NCBI RefSeq assembly: GCF_000149955.1 | Contig: NC_030988.1 | Span: forward strand, 4,172,543-4,236,542 | Direction of reading: 5' to 3' | Source of the DNA: Fusarium oxysporum f. sp. lycopersici 4287 | Lineage: Eukaryota; Ascomycota; Sordariomycetes; Hypocreales; Nectriaceae | Length of the DNA: 64,000 nt | Program-made: the position numbers and the translations under genes | Shown here: positions 22,183 to 33,148 of the stretch, piece by piece | How positions within the stretch are numbered: the first letter of the stretch is position 1 | How the letters are laid out: each line of letters starts with the position of its first letter | The notes under the pieces: generated by a model | Database searches by the model: none | What the model was told of the DNA's origin: nothing | What the model saw: only the letters and a program-made list of their open reading frames with translations

Positions 22183-22307
22183 CTTGAACCCCGCGGCTGT
22201 GGTTACTTGTCTGGTAGCAGCCATGAGCTCCGTGACAGCTGCTGTGTTACCCTTCCAGGTGAACTGGGAAATTGCGGCTTCATCGGGGTTCAAGAACTGA
22301 TCCAATG
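22183..22307 (-). pseudogene. isolated exon of an unrecognised gene
   Basis: A 41-codon open stretch (NPDEAAISQFTWKGNTAAV...) is bounded by an acceptor (GTTGTAG) and a donor (GTAAGA). After a possible 41-nt intron a frame continues to the very edge of pogo/Fot-A at 22065. The family is unknown to me. It may be the 3' end of a gene damaged by the transposon. Confidence 0.35.
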
Positions 22308-23229
22308 CTACAACGACAACGAGTCATTGATTTGCTTGTTCATAGAAGCTCTAGAGACTGAATATTATGCAATCTTGAGGTCAATTAATTACCTTCTGTC
22401 ATATCTATTATTGGGCAAAGATGATCCTTAAATCCGCTCCTCTTATGACAAAACATATGATTAAGAGCTGCAATCAAAGGTAATATGGAATATTATATGC
22501 GGAATTATGTAAATCACGTCGGAGCCCAAAATCATCTTACTGTTGACTCCCGACTAGGGAACCGACAAAGGTAAGATAGCCACATGAACCAAGTGTATGG
22601 TCCGATTCACCTTTATTTTCGTCTAGCATAATCAACTCTCTATTTCAACATAATCACTCCAGAAGTCTTATCATTATTGTATCTTATTTTACCATACTAA
22701 ATGCAGAGTAAAATGGTAAAACTAGGACGCTGCAGCAGCAAGCTACCGATAACAAGGTCTGCGCCGTTAATAAACTGTGCATCTACGCTTGACGAAAAAG
22801 AAATATGAATTGGCAAATACTTAAGCATTTAGATATTAGGGTCCTTCCTAAACCCTAGCGTATATATAGTAACTTCTAATAGTTAAACTATTACTATTAG
22901 TAGATACCAGTAACTACCGTATTAAGTTAGAAAAGGCAGAAAGAAAGTTTCCGCACCAGTAAGGCTTTTTGAGTAACTATATCTATAACTCCGTTGGAAT
23001 TCGAAAAAGCATATAAAGCATTTTATGTAGAAGTAACTATACTCTAATATATGAACAGAGTTCGGGGCGACTCATTACATTGAAAAATAGTCTAGAGACG
23101 TAATAAGTCCTATGGAACTCACTGACATATCCGTAGAACTATAAATAATAGGAAAGGCTGCAAGGTATGATATAAGATATAGCTAGCCACAAAGCTAAGA
23201 AGATTAGCAATATAACTACCGCTATAAAA
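22308..23229. other. AT-rich intergenic stretch
   Basis: No gene supported. Numerous TA-rich imperfect repeats (for example around 22860-22930). Confidence 0.5.
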
Positions 23230-23330
23230 TATAAAGTCTATTTCCTCAATCCGACCTGAGCCTGACGGACTCAGTGTAATGCCTGATGTAAGATTCATCT
23301 CGACACGAAAGTTGCGACATGATGCGCTTT

Positions 23331-23967
23331 TTAGCTGTCCGTTCTGATATCAGCATGCTCCGTTGGTATGTAGCGTGATACGCACAAGGGACAGGTATAA
23401 TGTTGTCTCAGGTACCAATGGATAATGCAACCCGAATGAAATACATGTCCGCATGACAACCGACGAGCAATATCACTATCCGCCATCGCTTCCAAGCATA
23501 TAACACTATATAACAAGAATGGTCAGTTTCAGAATAGAATTATCTCTTGAGCTACACTGCTTGCCAAATACTATTCCCACGGGGACAAGAAGGATGCTCC
23601 TCTGAGTCAGCTATCTCTATCTCTGTTATTACTTGCTTATATGCCCGCGGCGGAGCTATTGGGTCTAGCCGTTCTACATCAGTAATCTCGGATCTCATGC
23701 TCCTAACTGAAACGTCGCTCTCAGAATCCTCTCGGACCCGGTTCTGGTTCTGTCTGATATCGCTCAATTCAAGTCTTTTTCATAGTTAGCTTGTGCAATA
23801 GAGCGTCTATACTAATATGAGACCACGTACCCGTGTAGGATAAGAAGGGCATAAAAGATAAAAAGGGCTATAAAAAACATAATTACGAGGAGTAATTGGA
23901 TCGATTCCTCCGACTGGATAGATCCGGGCCTGACCCTTGGGACTTGAGATATATTTGCTGTCGCCAT
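23331..23967 (-). CDS. membrane-anchored RING-H2 protein, copy 1 (three exons)
   Basis: A 173-residue product: exons 23967-23831 (137 nt), 23774-23565 (210 nt), 23505-23331 (175 nt). The first intron is GT-AG (56 nt). The second starts GC (GCAAGC) where both paralogues have GTAAGC, so it is a GC-AG intron or a weakened site. Residues 23-45 form one hydrophobic helix (IQLLLVIMFFIALFIFYALL). Residues 116-157 are a RING-H2 finger with spacing C-x2-C-x14-C-x-H-x2-H-x2-C-x11-C-x2-C; the first Cys is created by the exon 2/3 junction. A central RLDPIAPPRAYKQ motif is conserved in all copies. Probable membrane E3 ubiquitin ligase; target unknown. Confidence 0.85.
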
Positions 23968-24115
23968 GATTGTTGCCGCTTTCTCAATATCACCTGCTCC
24001 AGCCTTGCGAATATCTAGGCGCCAGAAGACTAGATTTATGGTGATGTGAAATTTCGAGCGAGTACCAGCATCAGGCGCAGTTGTTGTGATCTGGTATTTG
24101 GTGTAACAACCTGGG

Positions 24116-24480
24116 GTGATTTTGGTGCGGCATCAGCTTTTGGCCGGGTGTAACATGATCACAAAAGTTTATGCCTACACCTTCAGAATGACTCCTCTTA
24201 TCTTGGGCAACACAGTCTGTCATACAGTTCATTTTGGAATACCCCCGCGTTGCCAGATGAAGCCCCCGTCGATGATCTTTGCGTCTTCCGGAACAGAAGA
24301 CGCCGATTTTGTAAGCGAGGACTTCGTAAGCTAGCCTATATACGTGATCTCCGGGGCGGGTATGAAAGATTAATTATCCTGCAAGATTCCATCCCTGATG
24401 GACTCCGAGTTGTCCAGTTGCCTTGAGCTGGTGGCATGACGTGCACTGACACCACAGGTCGGGATGCGCACTGTATGCCG
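24116..24480 (+). pseudogene. decayed antisense frame next to RING copy 1
   Basis: This frame (NMITKVYAYTFRMTPLIL ... DADFVSEDFVS) is recognisable in all three modules, divergent from the RING gene. Here it meets TAG after DFVS and a 1-base change in the following PIYVI segment shifts it. The ancestral product is unknown. In contrast to the RING frame it has not been maintained. Confidence 0.45.
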
Positions 24481-24496
24481 TTTTCAACTTCATTTT

Positions 24497-24687
24497 TATT
24501 GGAAAATCCGATCCCTTTTCTATCAGGATTCCGACTATTAAACTGAAAGTCCTACAATTAGAGTTCAAAAGTCCTAGATTAAATCACCTGGAGATATAAA
24601 CCGGTGAAGAACTATTATCTCAAGAATTAACAACAAGTTTAATAAATATATATTTTCACTCACCACCCCTGCCCAATGTAAACAATA
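24497..24687 (+). repeat. diverged solo Copia-A LTR
   Basis: 191 bp matching the Copia-A LTR in order (GGAAAATCCG, AAAGTCCTA, GAGATATAAACC, CACTCACC, AACAATA) with many transitions. The start is TATTGG instead of TGTTGG. No clear target duplication. Older than the other LTRs. Confidence 0.7.
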
Positions 24688-25149
24688 TTTCTATTTTCGA
24701 ATGCTCTACAAACTACCTATGTGATATCATGTCTGAATGCTGACCCCCTTGATGCTTAAGTCGCTGATTCAAATTCGGTTGAGGATGCATCTTGTCTTGC
24801 ATACATGGTACCCATATAACCTATACGCCGATTCACAAATCAAAAACCGCAACGGTTGCGTTGCGTTTTACATCCTGCATTTCTTATCAGTGTAAAGACG
24901 TCAATAGATCCTTTGTAAGTCTGAGCTATCCCTGCATTCTGGCCTAAGCCAAGTTCATTGTTTTAACACCATGAGATGTCTTTTTCGAATTTGATTGTCC
25001 TAATCTATAACATTGCATTCTTCTGATCCACGTATTCGAAAACCCTTCGCCTTTGTTATCGCTTTGGTCCGTTGTGAGTTCCTCTCCCACAGAGCACACT
25101 CAGGCATCATGAATTACGGGCCAAAAACGCTCGCTTACGCCGCTTTTTC

Positions 25150-25428
25150 TTAACTAGTTTGGTATGAAGTACGACTGCCATGTCGGTTATGATGTTGATG
25201 GGTGTTCGACGATTGTCGCACTGCTTCCCGCCGACTTTGTTCATACCAAGTGCTCAATGATGTACCTTGGTATTTCAGATCACTATCGTCAATCTTGGTG
25301 ATTGTAACATAGTGGTATGAGTCCTGGTTCGCGGGTGGCACCATGGACATATCATATCGACTTGTGTTGTAGCTTTGGTGATGAGGCGAGCTAGCTATGG
25401 CAATTATACTAAGGCAAGAGAAGGGCAT
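25150..25428 (-). CDS. small conserved protein of the RING module, copy 1
   Basis: A 92-residue frame with no recognised family. The core NSYHYV..IKIDDSDLKYQGTSL-type region, then STWYEQSRREAVRQS, is almost identical in the second copy at 54595-54347. The only length difference in the shared part is one codon (3 nt), which argues for translation. The N-terminus is mildly hydrophobic (MPFSCLSIIAIASS) but is a weak signal-peptide candidate. A TATAAATTT box lies ~60 bp upstream in both copies (near 25485). It lies upstream of the RING gene on the same strand, ~1.2 kb away. Confidence 0.55.
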   Translation of the reverse strand: MPFSCLSIIAIASSPHHQSYNTSRYDMSMVPPANQDSYHYVTITKIDDSDLKYQGTSLSTWYEQSRREAVRQSSNTHQHHNRHGSRTSYQTS

Positions 25429-25580
25429 ATAACGGAATAGAGAGAGATGGTTTGAGGCAGACGTAGGGATGTAAATTAAATTTATAGACGTATTATATGA
25501 AGTACGTGATACCATGGGTAGGATTATTTTATTGCATATGTTTATGTGCAAATAGACTGATGCTCTTGTCTAGAAACCAG

Positions 25581-27387
25581 CTATACGAGGTAGGATATGT
25601 AGTCGTAAGGCCCTCCCAATCGGTTTTCAAGATTCATCACGCCATGCAAACTACGAAAAGAATTTTCAGTTTTATTTTCATTTAACTTTTATTTTTTTAG
25701 ATGACGCATTGCTATTTTAACTCGAGATTGTTTTCAGAGCGTCTAGATTTATCATATGATCTCCCCTGTTATGAGAGTAGTTGCATCTTTGTGTTTAAAG
25801 TTACCAAGCTTTGCTACTGCATGACGGAAGCCTTTACACATATCAGGCTATATGAACTGCATGCTATCCGGTAATTGCTTAATTGGCTGGTGTCTTCCAA
25901 TTGTTGGTAACTTATGATACGAATTCGTTCTTTGTCCAATCTCTGTGTCTGAGTGATCCATGAGGTCTAGACTCCATTACATCGATCCATATGGCTTGGT
26001 CACTTTTGCTCATCACACGTAACAAAACCTTGTGCTTCCGATTGTCGAGAACGGTCGACAGGTAAGCCGCCAACCTTCCGATATCCGGAAGGGTTCATCC
26101 ACAAGCAAGGAGGAATATCTCATGTCTGCCACGTGTTTGTTTAAAATTGAACTTATTCCAAAAGATGTTCACTTGCACTAGACATTTGGCAGCTGGCGGT
26201 CGTTGTTGACGAAATTTCTTCTCGCAAGTACGTAGCGTGAAATTTCTCCGTCACTCGAAGCCAAACCATCTTCTTCCTTGAGCCCTTTCTTCCCCTCATT
26301 TTATCTCATAGCACGTGCCGATTCGATTCGATAAACTGTACCGCGGAAAGTAGCGTGACAAGGTGGCTGCTAGAACCGCAGACTAAACGGCCATCCATCA
26401 CACTCTGCCTTGTCCCTCCCCCGCTCGAGATAGACTAACCACAGCTTGTTTGTATGGTTGTATTTAATGATTGAGTCAGTGTGGAATACTGTAGGATTTT
26501 CACTAAGAAATCGCCAACTCTGACTATTTATTCGACAATTGACTAGAATCATATTCTGCCTCATTAACGTATCATTGGGAGGGGGGTGGTGGGGTCAGAT
26601 CATCCGACAAAGTTAGTCCGAAAGCATAAACCCTCGCGCTAATGTTTCCTCTGCATATAACCTAGAGGTCAGATCAGTAAGAAATTAGCTGTAAAGTCGC
26701 ATTGCTGCAACTGTGGGTATGATAATTTTGAGGCGGGGGAGCGAATAGCACGACGCTAATGATGATCCCGGTGGTTGACTAATGTAAAAATCGTTAACTG
26801 GAAGGGCTGTTGCTATGAACTCTGGTACCTATGCGATCTTAGAGCTTGATAAATCGTGTCGATAGCTGCAGTGCCTAGGTTAAAGCGAAGCAGGATCAGT
26901 AAATCTCATCCTGCTGGCATCAGATCAAGGACTTACCTGTTCTCAAAAGTCTTGAGATGCCGGTTACTGGCAGATGCTTACCATAGCCTTGTACGACTAA
27001 CATTTTCATGGTGCCTAAACTCGCATTTATCCAGGGTTATCTCTTTGACCGGCACAAGACTGCAAAAGGTAACTGTTAGATACGAATGAATACGATGGGG
27101 TGAGTGTATCCAAGTGTGTACCAGAATGTTGTGATGTTATTGATCGTCGACTTGATTCTTTGATCAGTCTGTCCGTGAGGGGTTTCACCCCTCTTTTGGA
27201 TACAAGAATAATATTGCAGTAAGGGAAATGGAGCCCATTCCTGTTGGATTAGTGATAGCGCCTCGATAAAAGAAACATATATTTTGTGGGTCCCCGGATA
27301 TATTAATACCAGGTAGCAGGGAAAACACCAAAAAGGACAGAACAGAGACAGAAGCTCCTGGGGACGAGATTGATCCTCAAGTGTGAA
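25581..27387. other. long intergenic stretch
   Basis: No gene supported on either strand. It contains a perfect 7-bp-arm palindrome CCTTCCG-ATATC-CGGAAGG at 26074-26092. Confidence 0.5.
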
Positions 27388-29512
27388 AATTAACCCTATT
27401 TTAATTGGATATTAACCCTACTCGCGTATCTAACAATTCCCAGCCGCCAATCTAACAGTAACTTACCCCGCTTTTTTGCAGGTACCTGCGGGGTACTCAG
27501 ACAGACAGCTTCTTCTTTCAACACCACCAAAATCATCAAAATCCTCATACAAATTGACCTTAACAAGTCTCAATTAAACCGATAAGCTCCCAAGAGATAC
27601 ATATACTAGATGATCATAGCTTTGATAGCCCGCCTTTTACGGTAGCTGCTAATGACCTCACTGGCGCACCTAACATTCCGCCCGAAGAGGGCCGCGGTGA
27701 TGATTTTGAACCTTTTAACCTAGAATATCGTGATTTTCAGATCAACCGTCTGCCCCAGCAACCACTTGAATTATTCCAGCTTTTCGTGCCTATTTCCCTT
27801 GTACAGTCATGGGTCGAATACACCGAAGACTGGGCTTTTTTTGCGCTGATAATGGCATCAAAGATAGCTGGAATACCCACCTTTCCGACCACTCGCGGTT
27901 GCACGCTTGGGAAGGCATCTCCACCGCAACGGCTTATGTATGGCTTGGGGTCCTTATTTACCTAGGAATTCATAGGGAAATATCCCTCAAGGGCCATTGG
28001 GAGGCCCCTAGGCTAGGAGATCAGCGACCTCTTCACTCGATCATCAAGTTCATGCCGTTACGGGAGTTCGAGCTGACCACACAGTATTTCCGCACTTTTG
28101 ACTACACCAAGCTCGATGTGAGGGTTGAGAGCGATCTTCCAAAGACCTTCCAAGCGGCTGAAGAGTGGTCTGAGCATATACAAAGGGTGTCTATCGAGCA
28201 CTATCTTCCAGGGACTAATCTGACTGTAGATGAGTGCATGGTGCCGTTTACGGGCAGATCAAAAGAGACAACGCTCGTCAAGGGAAAGTCCACGCCAGTG
28301 GGGTTCAAAATCTGGGTTATTGCGCAACAGGGCTACTTTCTGGAGTGGCTTTGGCATGTGAAGGCATCACCAGTTACGGCTGTAATGGTCAAGCTAGAGG
28401 CACCGACGCCGTACGGCAAGAAGGGAAAGATACGGACCGAGATCCATCTTAGCACTACACAGAGTGTGGTAGTTCACCTACTGAAAAGGCTGACATCGCA
28501 GACACATCACGTCTTCACGGATAACCTCTTCTCGTCGCCGCAGCTCTTCCGCCTCCTTCGGCAGCTTGGATACGGGCTACAGGCACAGCACGCCCTAATT
28601 GCGGCATCACCACCGACATGAAGCTGATAAAAGAGACCGGGAAGCTTCCTAATGGCAAGCAGCTGTTGTTTAATAAGGTGTATTTGATCCCGACGAAGGA
28701 TAAACAGGTATGGACAACTTTACCTATATTTCACTTACTAATCTATCTTTTTTCCTTCCCTCTAGGTCCTTCAAATTGCCTGGAAAGATAGCTCTGTGGT
28801 GCTCTTCCTTTCAACTATGCACGGCATAACCCCTCTTAACCGCACACCAAAAGAGAGGAAGTTGCCCGCCAAAAGAGGCACAAAGGCAGAGGCACAACGC
28901 CTGAAGGAGGTCTTCAATGGAGATCAGGCTAGGATAATCCCTATTCCTTCTGTTGCCGCTCAGTATAACGATGAAATGAATCACGTAGATCGCGGCGATC
29001 AGATAAGATCCTATACCTCATATCAGCATCTTTTCCGGCGCGGTCCTTGGCAGGCGTTGCTTTGGTCTTTTCTCCTTGACGTTGCACTTGCGAATAGCTT
29101 CATTTTGCAGAAGAAGACCCGGCAGCCGCATTGGAAGCCCTATACCACGCTTCAAGACTGGAAAGAGGCTATTTATAACGCCAGTTTCAACAAGTACGGC
29201 ACCGATAGCGGCATAAGGAAGAGATGCCGTACAGGGAAGGAAGAAGACAGCGAGGATCTTGAAGCACGGCAAGTTCACCTACAAAGAGATATCAATCATA
29301 TCCGTAGAGGCAAAAATTCCGACTGCCTAGCTTGCAAAGGCTTCCGGCAAGGGCAGCCTCGACCCTTCAAAAAAAGAAGCAAAAAAGGAGGTTATCTACA
29401 GCCGATATCAGGAAATCAGCGGCGGTCACAGACCCGGTACGGCTGCAAAGTATGTGAGATAGCCATTTGTAACACAGCAAGCTGCTGGTACTTCTATCAC
29501 ACGCAAAATTAG
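27388..29512 (+). mobile_element. piggyBac-like element (boundaries approximate)
   Basis: The left boundary is proposed at TTAACCCTATTTTAATTGG (27388), matching the TTAA target and CCCT-type end of piggyBac elements. No matching right end with TTAA was found, so the right limit is that of the transposase. Confidence 0.5.
27620..29512 (+). pseudogene. piggyBac-like transposase, two frameshifts
   Basis: An upstream piece (PLELFQLFVPISLVQSWVEY) runs into a T7 run near 27837 and the frame moves. The main body (27809-28621) has SRLHAWEGISTATAYVWLGV, then TVDECMVPF and VFTDNLFSS, two of the catalytic Asp motifs. The frame slips again near 28583. A 58-nt GT-AG intron (28708-28765) leads to the last part with NHVDRGDQ (third Asp). 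The end is a cysteine-rich C-terminal domain (CLACKGF, CKVCEIAICNTASCW). At least two indels disable it, although the catalytic residues survive. Confidence 0.85.
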
Positions 29513-30399
29513 GTGTGTGGGGATGTACCTTGAGTTACGCTAATTTTGATTGGCTCTAGACCCCTGTCTTGACCTCGTTGCAGTCTTGTGCTGGTCAAAG
29601 AGATAAGATTCTGGCTAGAGTGCTCGGAAAATGATTTATTACATTACGTTAATAGCAGACGTAGTCGGAGTGGCCGAAACTCTAAACTAGAGCGATTATA
29701 ATGGCGATGGGGTTATCCAAAAAGCTCTAGATCGGGACATTAAAATTCCGACAAGATATTTCACGGGATCAAAACAAGAAACTTATGATAGGCCAGGATG
29801 CAGAAGTAGCTTAGGCTTACAGAGGCTTTACCAATGTTCCTACGGCATTGATATGTGGAATAAAGAATGTAAGGCCCAACGCAACCATAGCCGCTCTTTA
29901 TATGCATATCGGAGTATAAGCCGATAGGGGTACCATAAATGCAAGACTAGATCTACCTTCAAGCATCATAAAAAGGTGCGAATATGACTAGCATGGAGGT
30001 GCAAGCTTTAATCGATAGCCATGGGTATGCATTGATCTCGAGTAGTCTATGGCTATGTGAATAGATATTGGCGTACATTTAAGATGACGATAGTTAAGTT
30101 GATAAGACTCCAGCATAAGCTGGAGATTACCGTGATGAAAGTACCAAATGTCATTATGGGTGGCATGCAACCTTACAATGTGGATGCCTCTTTCTTCACC
30201 ATAAAGGGAATTCTTTTAAAGCGTAAAGTCCAGGGACTTGGAAGGTTATCGCCATCAACGCCTGGTAGCGGTCAAACATTCTTTGCGCAATTCTATGGGA
30301 GGCCACTGTCGCCGGTCGCCCTACCGCAAAAAACAGTAGCTAGTAGTCCAGGTTATGTGATAAATATATGATAGGGACAGGCTTTCATGATATATTTAG
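29513..30399. other. intergenic stretch
   Basis: No gene supported. A tRNA-like stretch near 29655 was examined and rejected. A short hairpin CTCCAGCATAAGCTGGAG lies at about 30108-30125. Confidence 0.45.
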
Positions 30400-30438
30400 A
30401 GTTATGCCCTAACCAGATTAGAAACAGTGACCTAAGAA

Positions 30439-30923
30439 TCAAGAGGGCCAATACAACAGACACAATAGCACCCACACAGTTTGCACAGGACTGGAAACAT
30501 AGAGTTCGAAACGGCGCCACAGTGCGTGTACCGGCCAGTGGCGTGCCACCAGTTCAAGGCAGATGGGCTCGGAGTTGACCATCGGGGTGGAATCTTTCAG
30601 TATAATCAATCTTTCATTCCCGCCCCGGATGATCACATATATAGGCTGGCTCAAGAAGTCCTCAATTACAAAATCAGCGCCTTCTGTTACAAAAGACGCG
30701 ATGATCATCGTTGAGGACCTCATCTCGCAACGCAGGTTGTTCCGATCTGAACTGTATTGCAGACAGTGTCGCGTAAGGTGAGAGGAGTCATTCTGAAGGT
30801 GTCGGCATAAATTTTCGTAATCATGTTACACCCGGCCAATGCCGATGCCGCGCCAGTCACGCCAGGCTGTTTTATCAACCGACAGATCATACTAGATGCG
30901 CCTGATGCCGGTCCTCGCTCCAA
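30439..30923 (-). pseudogene. decayed antisense frame next to RING copy 2
   Basis: Two overlapping frames (NMITKIYADTFRMTPLTL, then DFVIEDFLSQPIYVIIRGG) are separated by a frame change near 30725. Together they give the longest version of the divergent frame seen in the modules. No recognised family. Confidence 0.45.
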
Positions 30924-31010
30924 GCTTCACCTAACCATATATCCAGCCTTCTGGCGCGTCACACTTTTCAGCAAGCTGGCGCAGGTGATGTTAAGAACGC
31001 AACAACAATC

Positions 31011-31652
31011 ATGACTATAGCAAATATGTCCCAAGTCCCAAAGATCAGTCCCGAATGCATCCAATCAAAGGAACTGATCCAATTACTGCCCATAATTATG
31101 TTTTTTACATGTTTTTACATCTTTTATGCCTTTCTAATAAGTTATGAGTATGCCATCCCTAGTCAGCAAGTATCAACGCCTCTATTTCACGAGCTAAGTA
31201 TGGGAAAGGCTCAAGAGTAGGAACACCAGACAGAATCAGATTCCGGTCCAAAGAGATTCCGTGGGCGACCCACCAGCAAGGAGCATGAACTCCGAGATTA
31301 GCAACTTGCAGCGGCTGGACTTAATAGCTCCACCGCGGACGTATAAGCAAGTAACATCAGAGATGGAAATCGAGGGCCCAGGAGAACATTGGGCCTGGCC
31401 CGACGCGCTTGTAATCTGGTAAGCTATTCAAATCATTAGACAGATTCATTCTTAAATTAACTGTTCTTGTTATACAGCGCGATATGCTTAGAAACTATGA
31501 CAGGTAGTGATACCGTCCGTCGGTTACCCTGCGGGCATACATTCCATTCAGGTTGCATCACTCCATGGTACCTGGGGCAACATTATACCTGTCCCTTATG
31601 CGTATCTCAGTTCATTCCATCAGAGCATACACATATCAGAACAAACAGGTGA
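31011..31652 (+). CDS. membrane-anchored RING-H2 protein, copy 2 (three exons)
   Basis: A 173-residue product: exons 31011-31147, 31209-31418, 31478-31652, again 137/210/175 nt. Introns are 61 and 59 nt with GTATGC and GTAAGC donors. One hydrophobic helix (IQLLPIIMFFTCFYIFYAFL) is followed by a polar linker with RLDLIAPPRTYKQ and a RING-H2 finger ending HYTCPLC. The first zinc ligand is formed at the last exon junction (TG+C). Compared with copies 1 and 3 the linker has diverged most (roughly residues 50-110) while finger residues are kept, the pattern expected for a functional E3 ligase. It is on the opposite strand from the other copies. Confidence 0.85.
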
Positions 31653-32016
31653 AAAGCATACGGCGTGGTGGTTCATCTACACCGAGTAATTACGACCTCA
31701 TGAACTGGCACCTGTGCTAGCAGTACATGCTTTCGTGGCTCAACTTCAATCCAGCAAGCAGAGTTTGTATCACATGGTCGAAGTCATATTGCTGTATTTT
31801 TAACTTTATGGCTAGCTATCAATCATATGATACCTTGCGTATTCACTTAATCTAGCACAGTTTTGTGGAATATATCGGTGAGTTCCGTGGTTCCTATTAT
31901 ATGTCAAAGCTACTATTAAAAGTAGTAAGTTATCTCGAATTCCTGACGCGTATTAACGTATGGATGCTAAGCCGGCTCACCTCTGCTGATTTGTATTCCC
32001 GAATATACTACTAACC
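31653..32016. other. intergenic, no supported gene
   Basis: Separates RING copy 2 from the truncated alcohol dehydrogenase; nothing recognised. Confidence 0.5.
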
Positions 32017-32275
32017 ATGCCTGTTATTGAAATCCCAAAGGAGCAATGGGCGCAAGTACTCGAAAAGCCCGGCGGCCGTATGTGTCTCCTTGTCTATCTC
32101 AAACTTGGTACGCTAGACACTAATATCAATTAACAGTGGTAGTTCATAAGAAAGTCCCCGTGCATATGCCAGGCCCTGATGAGGTACTGGTTAATGTGAA
32201 GTATTCAGGCATCTTTCATACCGATTTACATGCTATGATGGGCGATTGGCCACTGAAGAGGAAGATACCTCTCAC
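32017..32275 (+). pseudogene. 5' stump of a zinc-type alcohol dehydrogenase
   Basis: ATG at 32017 starts MPVIEIPKEQWAQVLEKPGG. A GTATGT-AACAG intron (about 32076-32140) follows, then [20 protein letters not shown] and [16 protein letters not shown]. This is the N-terminal GroES-like domain of fungal NAD(P)-dependent alcohol dehydrogenases. The usual zinc-ligand Cys in GVCHTDLH is Phe here. The reading ends after KRKIPL and hAT sequence begins. The remaining ~280 residues are absent from the window. Non-functional. Confidence 0.75.
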
Positions 32276-33148
32276 ATGATTAACAGAGCCATTGAGCTAG
32301 CAGATCAAATTGATTACTATTGCTCAAAGGAGAAGGACCTTAAGCTTGATTCGCGTATGCTATATATCCAATTGAGAGGACAACTCTAATAGTCTCTAAT
32401 TTCCGAACAAGAGTGGGCTGAGCTGAAAAGATTTGCAACTTCCTCAAATCATTCACCGATGCCACCACGGCTGCAGAAGGTCACGCGCATGCAATCGATC
32501 GAACACTACCCATAATGGACTTCCTGTTTAACAAATTTGAGGCTGCACTGATCGAGTACGTAGATGACGCTTTTATGGCGCTTTGTATTGATGCTGGAAG
32601 GGCGAAACTCGACGCATATTGCACTCCTACAGAGCGGTCGTCTGCTTATGTTGTAGCTACCGTCCTTAGCCCTTATCGAAAGTGACACTACTTTGACACC
32701 GCCTGGGAGGGAAATCCTGAGTGAATTGAGAGCAATAGGTCTGCCGTAGAAGATCTCTGGAAGTCTCGTTACGCACCAGTCGCCAAGTCAGCGGAATCAT
32801 CAGCCCAGTCCTTGGTTGAAAAGACACTAGTGGAGAACTCGTTTCTTGCATGGGAGGACGAACATGAGGATCCCGAGCTTCCTACCCTATTTGACGAGTA
32901 TTTGGACTATATATCAGCCCCAAGAATCAAAGTCAAAGATGTACGAAGGTGTTGGCCTGAGGGTACACAACAAACGCTTTAGATATCCAAACCTTTCCAA
33001 AATGGCGCTCGATCTTTTGTTACTTTCTGCGATATCTGCTGAGCTAGAACGTCTCTTCTCCGATACAAAAATAACCCTCCAAGATCGCAGGAACAGGTTA
33101 GGGATTGATATAATCGAAGCAATTGCTTACATAAAGTCCTGGTCGAAG
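32276..33148 (+). pseudogene. hAT relic (hAT-4), C-terminal half
   Basis: Degenerate frames read in order as the C-terminal half of a hAT transposase of another subfamily: a RTLPIMDFLFNKFEAAL-type segment near 32505, RSSAYVVATVLSPYRK near 32650, VEDLWKSRY near 32750, and the hATC motif MALDLLLLSAISAELERLFS at 33002. Several stops and indels. Its 3' end is cut by the left TIR of the MULE, and its 5' end abuts the alcohol dehydrogenase stump. Confidence 0.75.

Larger units (their letters stand above)
23230..25580 (-). repeat. duplicated RING module, copy 1
   Basis: This stretch aligns by eye, same order and orientation, with 52556-54763 (copy 3), and partly with 30400-31660 (copy 2, inverted). 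It holds a RING-H2 gene, a decayed antisense frame and a small conserved gene. A diverged Copia LTR (24497) is inserted only in this copy. Confidence 0.8.
30400..31660 (+). repeat. duplicated RING module, copy 2 (inverted, truncated)
   Basis: Aligns in reverse orientation with parts of copies 1 and 3. Homology fades left of about 30400, so the small conserved gene is absent. Confidence 0.75.

Noticed and set aside
29650..29760. tRNA-Ser/Leu-like start (GTCGGAGTGGCCGA)
   Set aside because: No complete cloverleaf; the B-box and acceptor stem do not pair.
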